The position numbers were made by a program, and so were the translations under genes. Positions 27,350 to 37,044 of a DNA stretch of 64,000 nt are shown one piece after another. The notes beneath the pieces are model-generated. The model was not told where the DNA came from. It worked only from the letters and a program-made list of their open reading frames with translations, and did not search any database. The DNA is taken from assembly GCA_963751665.1 (NCBI GenBank), contig CAVVVF010000004.1:62001-126000 (forward strand), in the 5' to 3' direction. Numbering within the stretch: position 1 is the stretch's first letter; each line of letters starts with the position of its first letter. This DNA comes from AC-69 sp963751665. Its GTDB lineage: Bacteria > Actinomycetota > UBA4738 > HRBIN12.

Positions 27350-27361
27350 GGCAGGATTCGA
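27342..27361. repeat. att-like site at the 3' end of tRNA-Lys
   Basis: GTGGGCCGGGCAGGATTCGA, identical to 17465-17484. It spans T loop, T-stem 3' strand, acceptor 3' strand and the discriminator region, the usual crossover region for tyrosine integrases. Confidence 0.6.
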
Positions 27362-27415
27362 ACCTGCGACACGAGGGTTAAAAGCCCCCTGCTCTGACCG
27401 CTGAGCTACCGGCCC
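27344..27415 (-). tRNA. tRNA-Lys (TTT)
   Basis: Minus-strand 72-nt cloverleaf: acceptor GGGCCGG/CCGGCCC, D arm GCTC...GAGC, anticodon stem GGGGG/CCCTC with loop CTTTTAA (anticodon TTT), T arm GCAGG-TTCGAAT-CCTGC. CCA not encoded. Marks the right boundary of the proposed island. Confidence 0.95.
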
Positions 27416-27488
27416 CGCCGGAAGTCTACGGTGGGAACACGGCCCGCTTCCTGGTCGTCCAAGGGCCGACCAGGAAGGAGGCCCTTCG

Positions 27489-28211
27489 ATGAAGGCCAAG
27501 GTGTCATGGGGCGCGGCCGGGCTGCTGCTCGGGCTCGTCGCCGCCCTCACGCTCCCCTCGCTCGCCCAGACCTCGTCCCCCTCGCCCGGGACCGACGGCT
27601 CCGGCCGGACGGTCACCGTGACCGGCTCGGCCACGATCCGCTCGGCCCCCGACGAGGCGGTCGTCACTCTCGGGGTCCAGACCCAGGCCCCGACGGCACA
27701 GGGAGCCCTGCAGCAGAACGCCTCCCGGATGAACGACGTCGTGAAGGCGCTCCTCGGCGATGGGGTGAAGCCGGAGACTCGCGACAGCATGGGTGAACCT
27801 GTACCCGAACTACGCCAGCGGCGGCAACGTCGATCGTGTCGTACTCGGCGCAGAACCAGGTCAACGTCACCGTCCGCGACCTTTCCAAGGTCGGTTCCAT
27901 CATCGACGATGCGGTGGGCGCGGGCGCCAACCTCTCGAGCGGCATCCAGTTCCAGCTCTCCGACCAGAACCAGGGCGTGGAGCGGGCGCTGGCGGAGGCC
28001 GTCGCGAACGCGCGGGCCAAGGCCGAGGCGCTGGCGTCGGCCGGCGACGCTTCGCTCGGCTCCGTCGTCACCATTACTGAGGGTTCGGCGCCGCAATACC
28101 CGCCGATCCCGTTCGCCGCCGACGCCGGCAGGGCGGAAGCCTCGACCCCGATCTCACCGCCCACGCTGGAGACCCAGGTGACGGTGACCGTGGTCTGGGC
28201 GCTCGTGCTAG
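27489..28211 (+). CDS. SIMPL (DUF541) domain protein, exported, frameshifted
   Basis: ATG at 27489 follows AGGAGG. Signal-type N-terminus MKAKVSWGAAGLLLGLVAALTL, cleavage around SLAQT. The SIMPL domain begins RTVTVTGSATIRSAPDEAVVTLGVQ, with ALQQNASRMNDVVKALLG. The frame shifts near 27785-27840, after which VTVRDLSKVGSIIDDAVGAGAN, FQLSDQNQGVERALAEAVANARAKAEALA and the closing TLETQVTVTVV complete it. The family is linked to oxidative-stress protection and lipid or outer-envelope phenotypes but has no defined reaction. The stop is probably the TAG at 28209 after one more base shift, meeting the convergent NAD synthetase stop. Confidence 0.78.
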
Positions 28212-29852
28212 CGCGGAGGGCGCCGGTACCGGTTCGTGATGGGCATCCGCCGGTCCCGGCCGAAGGCCTTCGGCGTGATCTTCACGCCGGGGGGCGCCTG
28301 CCGGCGCTTGTACTCGGCCCCGTCGATCCAGCTCACCACTCGATCGACGAGGGCGCGATCGAATCCGGCGGCCACGATGTCCTCGGGGGAACGGTCCTCC
28401 TCCACGTAGGCCTCGATGATGGGGTCCAGCTCCTCGTACGGCGGCAGCGTGTCGGTGTCCTTCTGGTTCGGCCGGAGCTCGGCCGATGGCGGCTTGTCGA
28501 TGACCCGCTGTGGGATGGGCGGCGTCCCGCCCTGCGCGTTCCGCCAACGGACCAGCTCGTACACGAGGGTCTTCGGGCACGTCCTTGATGGGGGCGAACC
28601 CGCCGGCCATGTCGCCGTACAGCGTCGAGTACCCTACCGCGTACTCGCTCTTGTTCCCCGTGGCCAGCACCATGGCGCCGAACTTGTTCGACATCGCCAT
28701 CAGCAGGTTGCCGCGGATCCGGGCCTGGAGGTTCTCCTCGGCGACGCCCTCGGTCGTGTCGCGGAATGGGTCCTCCAGCGCCGCGAGATAGGACTTGAAG
28801 ATCTCGTCGATCCGGATCTCGTCGACCCGGATCCCCAGGCGCCGCGCCACCTCCAGCGCGTCCTCCACGCTCTCCGCCGAGGAGTACGGCGACGGCATCG
28901 TCAGCGCCCGCACGGCCTCCGGGCCGAGGCCGTCCGAGGCGATGGTGGCCGTGAGCGCCGAGTCGATCCCTCCCGACAGGCCCAACCAGCACCTCGCCGA
29001 AGCCGTTCTTTCGGACGTAGTCGCCCATCCCGAGGACGAGCGCCCGGTACACCTCCTCCGCCCCCTCGGGCCACCGGCGAGGCTCACCCTGCGCGCGCCG
29101 CCGACCAGATGGCCTTCCTCGAGCTGCTGGAGGTCCACCACCAGGAGGTCCTCCTCGAACATGGCCGCCCGGTGGGCCAGCTCACCCTGCGGGGAGACCA
29201 CCATGCTGCCGCCGTCGAAGACCAGCTCGTCCTGTCCGCCGACGGCGTTCACGTACACGATCCAGGCGCCGGTCTCGCGCGCCCGGTCCCGGCAGATGTC
29301 GAGGCGCTCGGCGATCTTGTGCCGGTGGTAGGGCGAGCCGTTGATGTTCAGCACCACGGGGATGCGTTGCCGCGCGTATTCGTCGAACGGCGGTCCCGGC
29401 GTCCATGCGTCCTCGCACACGGAGATGCCGAGGTCCACAGACGCCATGCGGACACTGCATCCCGCCATGCCCGGCACGAAGTACCGCTTCTCGTCGAAGA
29501 CCCCGTAGTTCGGCAGCTTGACCTTGTGGTACCGGGCCACGACCGTCCCGCCCTGGAGGAGGCCCGCGGCATTGTGGATCCCGCTTGAGCTCCGATCCAC
29601 GAATCCGGTCAGCACGGCGCAGCCACCGGCCGTCCGCCGGGCCAGCTCCTCCAGCGCCTCCAGGTTGTCGTCGACGAACGTGCGCCGAAGCACCAGGTCC
29701 TCGGGCGGATAGCCCGTGACGGCGAGCTCGGGGAAGCAGATCAGGTCGGCGCCGGCCTCCGTGGCCCGGCCCGCCCAGGCCGACATGGTGTCGACGTTCC
29801 CCTCGAGATCGCCGACCGTCGTGTTGATCTGGCCGAGCGCGATGCGAACCAC
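28208..29852 (-). CDS. nadE: Glutamine-dependent NAD+ synthetase, three apparent frameshifts
   Basis: Final step of NAD synthesis: amidation of nicotinate adenine dinucleotide using glutamine. The N-terminal nitrilase domain (VVRIALGQINTTVGDLEGN from the GTG at 29852) shows the Glu (FPELAVTGYPPEDL), Lys (KVKLPNYGVFDE) and Cys (ISVCEDAW) triad. The C-terminal synthetase domain has the pyrophosphatase loop LSGGIDSALTATIA and ATGNKSEYAVGYSTLYGDMAGG. Frame changes near 29075, 28985 and 28575 are bridged by YRALVLGMGDYVRKNGFGEVLVG and YELVRWRN. The tail KAFGRDRRMPITNRYR is typical. About 548 residues. It is leftward and converges with the SIMPL gene. Confidence 0.92.
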
Positions 29853-29902
29853 GGGGAAAGCGTAGCCGGGGGGAAGGTTGCGACGGCGGCTGCGAGATGC
29901 CG

Positions 29903-30370
29903 CTACTCGATGCCGCCGATGTCCAGGTTGTAGGCCTCCCAGACCAGGTCGGCGCCCTGCTGGCGGTGCTTCACGATCTTGCCGAGCAGCCGCTGGGCAT
30001 CGTCCCGAGCCTCGTCCAGCGGCCAACCCTCGCCGATGGCGGTCGAATGCAGCCGCTCGATGAGCTCGGCGGTCCCGTCTCGGAGGCCTGGGTGCTCGGC
30101 CCGCAGCCGGTCGACCTGCGATGACAGCCTGGGGGCGCGGTGGAGGATCTCGTCGTACAGCCCGTTCTGGCGCTCGGTCACCTCGATGTGGACGTCGATC
30201 GTGTCGAGCAGGATCGTCAGGCGCTTGACGACGTTGCCGGTCCAGGTCTCCAGGCGACCGGAGGCGGGGCTGGAGATGGCCCGTTCCACGCCCACCAGCG
30301 CGTGATGAAGGTCGGCGCGCCGGCGGGCCGCTTCCTCAAACGCCCGGGTCGGCTCGCGATCGTCCGCCAT
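29903..30370 (-). CDS. Conserved helical protein of unknown function
   Basis: 155 residues from the ATG at 30370 (GAGGAGAG seven bases upstream; earlier in-frame starts look non-coding). The sequence is nearly all alpha-helical, with heptad-like stretches (RAFEEAARRRADLHHALVGVERAI, RLTILLDTIDVHIEVTERQNGLYDEIL, QVDRLRAEHPGLRDG). It has His and Glu scattered as in four-helix bundles, but I cannot match a metal-binding motif. No signal peptide. It lies 50 bases upstream of nadE in the same direction and may share its transcript. Confidence 0.7.
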   Translation of the reverse strand: MADDREPTRAFEEAARRRADLHHALVGVERAISSPASGRLETWTGNVVKRLTILLDTIDVHIEVTERQNGLYDEILHRAPRLSSQVDRLRAEHPGLRDGTAELIERLHSTAIGEGWPLDEARDDAQRLLGKIVKHRQQGADLVWEAYNLDIGGIE

Positions 30371-30423
30371 CTCTCTCCTCTGCCCTACTATAAGGCGGCG
30401 TCGGGCCCCAAGGCCACTCTGAC

Positions 30424-33400
30424 TCAACGAGACGATCCTCTAGGCTCGACCTCGAGGTCGCCGGTTACAGTTGCCCGGTAGGTGCCGGCGTCTGAAGGTT
30501 GTGAGTCCTGGAGGAGCTTCTGAGCCCTCTGAGCTGACACGAGGTTCCCCTTTCGCTCGTAGAGTTCGCTTGCTTCTGCGATGGTCTTCGCGGCCTTCCC
30601 CGGCTTCCCGGCCAACCGCGAGGACCTCGGCGAGATCCATCAGCGTATCGCCCTGCGAGTTCAGGTCGTCGGAGCGGCGGATAAGGCTAAGCGCTTCGCT
30701 GACGAGCGATTCTGCCTGCTCGAACTCCCCACGCCGAGCGCACACCTTGCCGCGCACGCACCGCCATCGGACTTGCGAGGCGATATCGTCGGGGGCCTCC
30801 AATTCCTCACAGGTTTCGCTGTACCCCATGGCTTCGTCGTAACGTTCTTGTTGATACAGAGCTTCGGCGAGATCTCCTGCGATGGTCGAGATGTAGTTCT
30901 TCTCCCCAAGTTCGTGCAAGATTTCGTAGCTGTGTCGGAGCTCTCGCTCCGCCGCGACCGGATCTCCAGCCAGCATCTCCACGTTGCCGGAAACCAGTGC
31001 GGCAAGAGCCGCGATACGCTTCCACCCCAACTCTTCGAGGTTCGCCTTCACCTGGCCGTATAGCTCGCGGGCGCGCTCGAAGTTGCCACGCATCGCCTCC
31101 AGGTGGGCCAGGACGCGGAGCGTAGTAGCCTGGCTTTTCCTGTCGTTCCCGGCCCGCCCCAGGATCTCCTCGCACGTCTTGATGCCGACTGTCACCGGCG
31201 CGGGCCCGTACTCCGCGCACACGGCCAGCCACGGGAGGGCGCGAGCTTGCATGACGGCGTCGCCCGCCGCCTCCGCGTGCTCGATCAGTCGCTGGGCGGC
31301 TTGCTCCCCGGCTCCATATCGGCAGCCCATCATGTGGATGGACCAAAGGAGCCGCCATGCCCGTGCCAGCCCCTCGTGCTCCTCCTCAGATTCGAGGATG
31401 CGGATGGCCGTCTCGACCTCCGCGATCAGCTCATCCTCTGCCCCCACCCCTTCGGCCACGTAGTGCAACTCCAGCCACACGAGTCGAGCAGTGGTGCGGA
31501 GCCCACGGTCCCCGAGCAGCCCCGCCCCCTCTGTAGCCATGATGAGCGCGGTATCCGCCATCTGGAACTCCCCTTGTTCTAGGAACGCCTCGCCGGCTAG
31601 CACGAGCAGCCTGGGTCGGCTGGGATCCACCTCCGGCAGCAGATAGGCGGCACGGTGGAAGAGGTTCGCGGCCGCCGCCATGTCTCCGCGGGCCAGGGCC
31701 CGGCGCCCCGCCGATGACAGCAGACGCGCTCCGTGGATCCCGACGTCTCGCCCGTGGTCGTCGATCGGACCCAACTGTGCCAGGATCAGGAAGGCTTGCT
31801 CCAGGTGATAGCCGAGGATCTCCTCGTACTCGCGCACGCGTTCCGGAGCGGTGCGCTCAGCCCAAGACACGAACCTCTCGTGAAGCTCGGCCCGGGTCCG
31901 CTTCAGCAGGCCGTGATATGCGGCGTCCTTGATCAATCCGTGGACGAACGCATAGCTCTCCTGCTCAGCGAATGCCTCATCGTGGGGCCGGATGAACTCC
32001 TTCCGTACGAGGCTCGTCAGACTCGGGCCCACGCGATCCTTGATCGGGTCGGGCGCCAGGTCCTCAACTGCGCCGCGGAAGAAGATTTGGCCGATCACGG
32101 CCCCTCGTTCGATCACCGGCCGCTCGCTGGGGCCGAGGCGGTCGAGTCTCGCCGTGAGCAACGCGCTGATGGTCGGGGGGATCGTGAACGCGCCGAGATC
32201 AGACACCGAGGATCCACTGTTCTCCTTGACCGCGCTGGAGGATCCCGTCGTCGATCAGCATCGACAACATCTGCTCGACGAACAGAGGGTTACCCTCCGC
32301 GGCCTCGATGATCCGAGCCCGGGCAGCCTCGTCGAGCGCTGCAGTGCCGAGCAGGTTGTTCACCACCGTGGAGCTCTCCTCATCAGTCAGCGGCTGGAGC
32401 GTGATCGAGCTCGCGTTGTCCTTGTCCGCCAACCACTCGGGATGCTCCTCCCGGAGCTCCGGGCGGGATGAGCACACGATGACGATGGGTGCATCCATGG
32501 CCGAGTCGACCACGTACTCGATGAGATCGAGGAAGGTGTGCTCGGCCCAGTGGATGTCGTCAACCAACGCGATGAGCGGTCTCTGGGTGGCCAGGATCTC
32601 CAGGAATCGCCGGGCAGACCAGAACGTCTCCTCCTGGGGGAAGATGGCGGCCGAAAGTCCGATCGTGGCACCCACCCGTTCGGCCACGTCGGCGTTCTGC
32701 GAGCCGAGCAAAGCGGCCAGCTTCCCCTGGGCGACCTCGAGGGAGTCGTCGTTCTGGATGTCAGCGGCTTCCCGGACCATCTCCGCGAGCGGAAAGAACG
32801 TGATGCCCTGGCCGTAGGACAGACATCGTCCCTTGACTGATGTCGCCTGGGTCGCGGCACTGTCGATGAACTCCCCGAGCAAGCGAGACTTACCCACCCC
32901 GGCCGGACCGAGGACGGTTACCAACTGAGGCCTGCGCTGTTCGATCGCTTGGTCCAGGGCACCAAGGAGCAATTGGAGCTGGTCCGCCCGGCCGATCATC
33001 GGAGCGTCCAGTCGGCGCGCCACGCCTTCGCCCTCCTTGACCGAGACGAGGCGATAGGCGGCAACCGTCTCGGCCTTGCCCTTGAGGGCGAGAGATTCGA
33101 CGGGCTCGGCCTCGATGGCGTCTCTCACGAGCCGATAGGTGGGCTCGCCGATCAGGATCTCCAGGGCTGGCGCCGCCTGCTCCAGACGGGCCGCGGTGTT
33201 CACCGCGTCGCCGGTGACCAGGCGCTGTCCCGTGGTGACGTCGCCGGCGACCACCTCTCCGGTGTTCACGCCGGTCCGGTTCTCGAGGCGGACACCCCAG
33301 CGGGTCTCGAGGGTATCGTTCAGGCGGGCAAGGGCCTGCTTCATGTCGTAGGCGGCTCGGACCGCCCGCAGAGCATCGTCCTCGTGCACGGTGGGGAGGC

Positions 33401-33683
33401 CGAACACCGCCATCACCGCGTCGCCGATGAACTTCTCCACTGTGCCCCCGTGTTGCTCGAGGACTGCCTTCATCTCCGAGAAGTAGGCCGCCAGGACCTC
33501 GCGGAGCGCCTCGGTGTCCAGTTTCTCGCCCAAGCTGGTCGAGCCCTTGAGGTCGCAGAAGACGATGGTTACGGTCTTCCGGACCTCCTGCGGGGCAGCC
33601 TCTGGCGCTAGCTTCGTCCCACAGATCCCACACAATCGGAATCTGTCCGGGTTCTCCTCACCGCACTGGGGGCAGATCTGCAC
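30424..33683 (-). CDS. Class III adenylate/guanylate cyclase with AAA ATPase and TPR-like region; two frameshifts
   Basis: About 1086 residues. Zinc ribbon at the N-terminus (Cys4, Cys7, Cys18, Cys21). Cyclase domain at about 35-215 with metal Asp44 and Asp88, Lys84 and Asp159 (adenine-type specificity), Asn162 and Arg166, all catalytic positions present. NTPase at about 225-560 with P-loop GPAGVGKS at 259-266 and Walker B LIALVDDIHWAE. The rest is helical repeat. The frame shifts near 32200, between WILGV and SDLGAFTIPPTISALL, and near 30610, before the tail KAAKTIAEASELYERKG. GTG start at 33683. Such proteins couple cAMP synthesis to STAND-type ATPase regulation. No C-terminal HTH. Confidence 0.85.
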
Positions 33684-33692
33684 GTGACGAGT

Positions 33693-34787
33693 CTAGGGCG
33701 ACCCTCCTGGGCGTTCCATACCCCCAGCGGCACGGTCTGCCCGGCCGCTGGGGGTACCGCTTCCGTTCAGTCCGGCTAATGCCCCCGCGGGTCTCCCGCG
33801 TGGCACCTTGATCGAGATCACGATCTTGTTGGGATTGGGCGACATCGGCATCGGCAGCGTGCGGTACTGTTCGGACACGCAGGGCGCATTGCGTATGGTC
33901 CCGGTCGCGGGGTCGTAGCAAGCCGCAAGAATCCCGGGGTTCCCTGGCGCGACGCTATTCCCGGACCTGTCAAGAAACAAGGTTGTTGAACTGAAGCAGA
34001 TCAGGTACCACGAGGAGTCGGACCCGTTCGTGGCGTTGAACGTGACAGTGAACGTCGAAGCTGAGCCCGATGCACTGAGGTTGACCTGGTTCGGGAGGTG
34101 ATAAGCGAACCACTGGGCTCCGTAGGTGGGGTCCCCACTGCAGTCGAGGTCACCCCCGAACGAGGCGAGGATGCTGCCGAATCCGCTCCATGTCAGGGTT
34201 TCCCCTGAGACTGGATCCGTGACTGTCTGCCCAGCCCCACAGCAGGAACAACTGGTGGGCTGAGTGCCGACGAGCGTGAATGGGTCTCCTCCTGACGTGT
34301 GGTTCGTGGTGGAGCCCCATGCGCGTGTCGTAAAGGTCCCACAGAAAGGAAGAGACGTCGGCGTAGCGGGCTTGAAGCTGATATCGATTAACTCGCCCGA
34401 ATCAAGCTTGTTCGACCCATTCGCCTGCGCCTCGATCGTGCCCGAAGAGGGATCGTAGGACACGGTCCAGTCTGGAGAACTTATCGTCAGCGATCCGGGG
34501 GTTGTGTCCACCGGTTGGAACTGCGAGGGAACGAGGATCTCGATGGACCCAAGGCCGATGGTGCTGGAGGCGGTGCATGGCGCTGCGATGGGGGTGCCGC
34601 AGTTCTTGACGGTCTCCGTCAAAGTGCCCGCCGATGCACCGGGGGTGATCGTGGCGGTGAACAGCTTGACCGCCGCCCTGGCGCTGCTGACTCCCGGCGC
34701 GGTGATCATCATTACGATGAGGAGCATGAACGTGGCGAGAAGCGACAACCGCCATCGCTGCGAGATGTGCAACTTCAGTCCGGACAT
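33693..34787 (-). CDS. Secreted beta-rich protein, ARAAVK family copy 2
   Basis: About 364 residues from the ATG at 34787. Signal peptide MSGLKLHISQRWRLSLLATF... ends SSARA before AVKLF. The mature part matches the product of 23038-24018: VKNCGTPIAAPCTASSTIGLG, SWYLICFSS, CVSEQYRTLP and NPNKIVISIKVP. It differs by an extra Cys cluster (SCSCCGAGQTV) in the middle. The last 30 residues (LAGLNGSGTPSGRADR...) have no counterpart and overlap a terminator-like hairpin at 33719-33756, so the true stop is probably near 33778 with a lost frame. Extracellular, role unknown. Confidence 0.78.
   Translation of the reverse strand: MSGLKLHISQRWRLSLLATFMLLIVMMITAPGVSSARAAVKLFTATITPGASAGTLTETVKNCGTPIAAPCTASSTIGLGSIEILVPSQFQPVDTTPGSLTISSPDWTVSYDPSSGTIEAQANGSNKLDSGELIDISFKPATPTSLPFCGTFTTRAWGSTTNHTSGGDPFTLVGTQPTSCSCCGAGQTVTDPVSGETLTWSGFGSILASFGGDLDCSGDPTYGAQWFAYHLPNQVNLSASGSASTFTVTFNATNGSDSSWYLICFSSTTLFLDRSGNSVAPGNPGILAACYDPATGTIRNAPCVSEQYRTLPMPMSPNPNKIVISIKVPRGRPAGALAGLNGSGTPSGRADRAAGGMERPGGSP
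33719..33756 (-). terminator. Hairpin, probable terminator of the secreted ARAAVK copy 2
   Basis: TACCCCCAGCGGC (33719-33731) pairs with GCCGCTGGGGGTA (33744-33756), a perfect 13-bp stem with a 12-base loop, between this gene and the cyclase gene that follows on the same strand. Confidence 0.6.
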
Positions 34788-35043
34788 ACCATCGGTCCCT
34801 CGTCTCCGCCGAACAGGTCCTTCCATGAACGGGCCTCCTCTCAGTGCCAAAAATATGGTCGCCTTGAGAGGCAACCGTCAGTCATTTTCAGGGGGAGAGC
34901 ATGAGGCCCCGGATGGGGGATAGTCAATGCGTCATCTGCATCATTTGACGTAAGTCGACCGTCCCACCACTCGCGTCGACGGCAACCGAACATGCGTTCG
35001 ACCAGGATGCCCATGCTTGCTCCCAGGCTCGGGGCGCTGGGCC

Positions 35044-36372
35044 CTACAGGATGGGGAGATACCGCTCCAGCTCGTAGGGCGTCACCTGTGACCGGTAGTC
35101 GTCCCACTCCTCGCGCTTGTTGCGCAGCAGGAACTCGAGCACGTGCTCGCCCAGGCCCTCCCGGAGCACCTTGGACTCCTCGGCCAGCCCGATGGCCTCG
35201 TACAGGTCCTCCGGCAGGGACCTGATCCCGGCGGCCCTGCGCTCCTCGTCGGTCATCACGTAGATGTTGTTGGAGGCCTCCGGCGGGAGCTCGTACTCGC
35301 CCTCGATCCCGGCCAGGCCGGCCGAGAGCATCACCGCGAACGCCAGGTACGGGTTGCACGCGGGGTCGGGCGAGCGGTACTCGATCCGGGTGGACTCCTC
35401 CTTGCCCGGCTTGTACATCGGCACGCGGACCAGGGCCGAGCGGTTCCGGCGGGCCCAGCACACGTAGACCGGCGCCTCGTACCCCGGGACCAGCCGCTTG
35501 TAGGAGTTCACCCACTGGTTGGTGGCCAGCGTGATCTCCGGCGCGTGCTCCAGGATGCCGGCGATGTACTGCTTGGCCACCGTGGACAGGTGGTACTCGT
35601 CGGTGGCATCGAAGAACGCGTTGCGATCGCCCTCGAACAGCGACTGGTGCGTGTGCATCCCGCTGCCGTTCTCGCCCTAGATCGGCTTGGGCATGAACGT
35701 CGCGTAGATCCCGAACTCCTGCGCGACCTCCTTCACCGTGAGCCGGTAGGTCATCACGTTGTCGGCCATGGTCAGCGCGTCGGCGTACCGCAGGTCGATC
35801 TCGTGCTGCGACGGCGCCACCTCGTGGTGCACGTACTCCACCGGGATGCCCATGGCCTCGAGGTACGCGACGGTTCGCTTGCGCCAGTCGGTGGCCACGT
35901 CGAGCGGGGTCTCGTCGAAGTAGCTTCCCTGGTCCAGGAACTTCGGGTCGTCGACGCTCTTGAAGTAGAAGTACTCGAGCTCGGGGCCCACGTAGAACGT
36001 GAAGCCGAGGTCGGCCGCCCGCTTGAGCTGCCGCTTCAGGACGTACCGAGGGTCGCCCTCGAACGGCGTCCCGTCCGGGCCGAGCACGTCGCAGAACATC
36101 CGGGCCACCTGGGCCTCGGTCTTCCACGGGATGAGCTGGAACGTCGAGGGATCGGGGATGGCAACCATGTCGGATTCCTCGATGCGGGAGAAGCCGTCGA
36201 TCGACGAGCCGTCGAAGCCCATCCCCTCGGAGAACGCCGCCTCCAGCTCCTGCGAGGTGATGGTGAAGGCCTTCAGGAAGCCAAGGACGTCGGTGAACCA
36301 CAGCCGGACGAACCGGATGCCGCGCTCCTCGATCGTGCGCAGGACATATTCAGCTTCGGCCGTGAGCGCCAT
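35044..36372 (-). CDS. Glutamine synthetase, GlnA2/GlnA4-like, with an in-frame TAG
   Basis: 442 codons in a single frame, interrupted by TAG at 35677-35679 (codon 232). N-terminus MALTAEAEYVLRTIEERG, beta-grasp FVRLWFTDVLGFLKAF, metal site GPELEYFYFKS, EYVHHEVAPSQHEIDLRYADALTMADN, then FMPKPI-stop-GENGSGMHTHQSLFEGD, ATP-site NSYKRLVPGYEAP, RNRSALVRVP and RIEYRSPDPACNPYLAF. All catalytic motifs are otherwise intact. The adenylylation-site Tyr region of GlnA1 is not present. In Actinomycetota, extra GS homologues can act on polyamines or as accessory GlnA2. The amber codon sits in the most conserved loop. It may be a sequencing error or a recent nonsense mutation. Confidence 0.85.
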
Positions 36373-36486
36373 GGTCCGAGGCTACCGCCTGGGCCGCTCG
36401 TCCCTGTTACGGCGCCGTTAACTCTGGCCTGGTGCGCGCCGGCCGGGAGTACGCTGGGCAGCATGGACGCCGAAGGGGAGCCTCGG

Positions 36487-36705
36487 ATGCGCGCGATCGC
36501 GGTGGCGGGATGGATCGTGATCATCGGCCTGCTGCTCGCGTGGCAGGGCCTGGCCCTCGCGTACTCGCCGCAGTGGCCGACCATGTCGGACATCTTCCGG
36601 ACCTTCATGCGGCCGTGGTTCGGACGGGTCGTGCTGTTCGGGCTGTGGCTGTGGCTGGGCTGGCACCTGTTCATCCGGGGCTGGCGATTCTTCCTCCGAG
36701 GCTGA
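36487..36705 (+). CDS. Small membrane protein, DUF6186-like
   Basis: 72 residues from the ATG at 36487, with GGGGAG six bases upstream. A second ATG at 36463 is possible but less well placed. Two hydrophobic segments: AIAVAGWIVIIGLLLAWQGLALAY and VVLFGLWLWLGWHLFIRGW, separated by PTMSDIFRTFMRPWFGR. The WLWLGWHLF ending is the family's hallmark as I remember it. Divergent from the GS gene and followed five bases later by a second small membrane protein gene. A truncated paralogue lies at 24304. Function unknown. Confidence 0.75.
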   Translation: MRAIAVAGWIVIIGLLLAWQGLALAYSPQWPTMSDIFRTFMRPWFGRVVLFGLWLWLGWHLFIRGWRFFLRG

Positions 36706-36709
36706 GCCC

Positions 36710-37031
36710 GTGATCATTCGAAGGGTGGTCATCCCCCTCGTGGCGGCGTACGCCCTGTTCGTGTTCATGGCGCTGTCCACGCTGCGGAGGCCTGGCACGG
36801 AGCGAGCCGAAGTCGAGCCGGCGGCCGGGTGGTCACGAGTCGCTTCGATATCTGGCCATGACCATCGGCGGCGGATACCTGTTCTTCCTGTTCGTCGTCC
36901 TCGTGTTCCATGTGCTGATCGCCGGGCAGCGGGGGGCGCTGGCCAGCGCCGCGGCCGGTGGCGGGTTCCTCGCGTTCGGGGTGGCGGCACCAGCTTTCCT
37001 GCTCTCGTTGTGGTGGTCCTCGCACCGATGA
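36710..37031 (+). CDS. Small membrane protein, DUF6256-like, one frameshift
   Basis: GTG at 36710 begins MIIRRVVIPLVAAYALFVFMAL. Near 36845 the frame changes, after which RYLAMTIGGGYLFFLFVVLVFHVLIA and FLAFGVAAPAFLLSLWWSSHR follow to TGA at 37029. Once joined, about 107 residues with three hydrophobic segments, matching my memory of DUF6256, a family that neighbours DUF6186 genes. The stop lies 13 bases before the glnE start, so the three may be one transcript. Without the correction neither half makes a sensible protein. Confidence 0.65.
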
Positions 37032-37044
37032 GCGGGGGACGCTC

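Noticed and set aside
32195..32210. Programmed frameshift or two coupled genes in the cyclase-ATPase region
   Set aside because: The break falls inside one conserved ATPase segment, and other genes in the window show similar random breaks.
35677..35679. Pyrrolysine or selenocysteine at the TAG of the GS homologue
   Set aside because: No pylT, pylS or relevant signal is present, the site is a standard residue in homologues, and TAG is not a selenocysteine codon.
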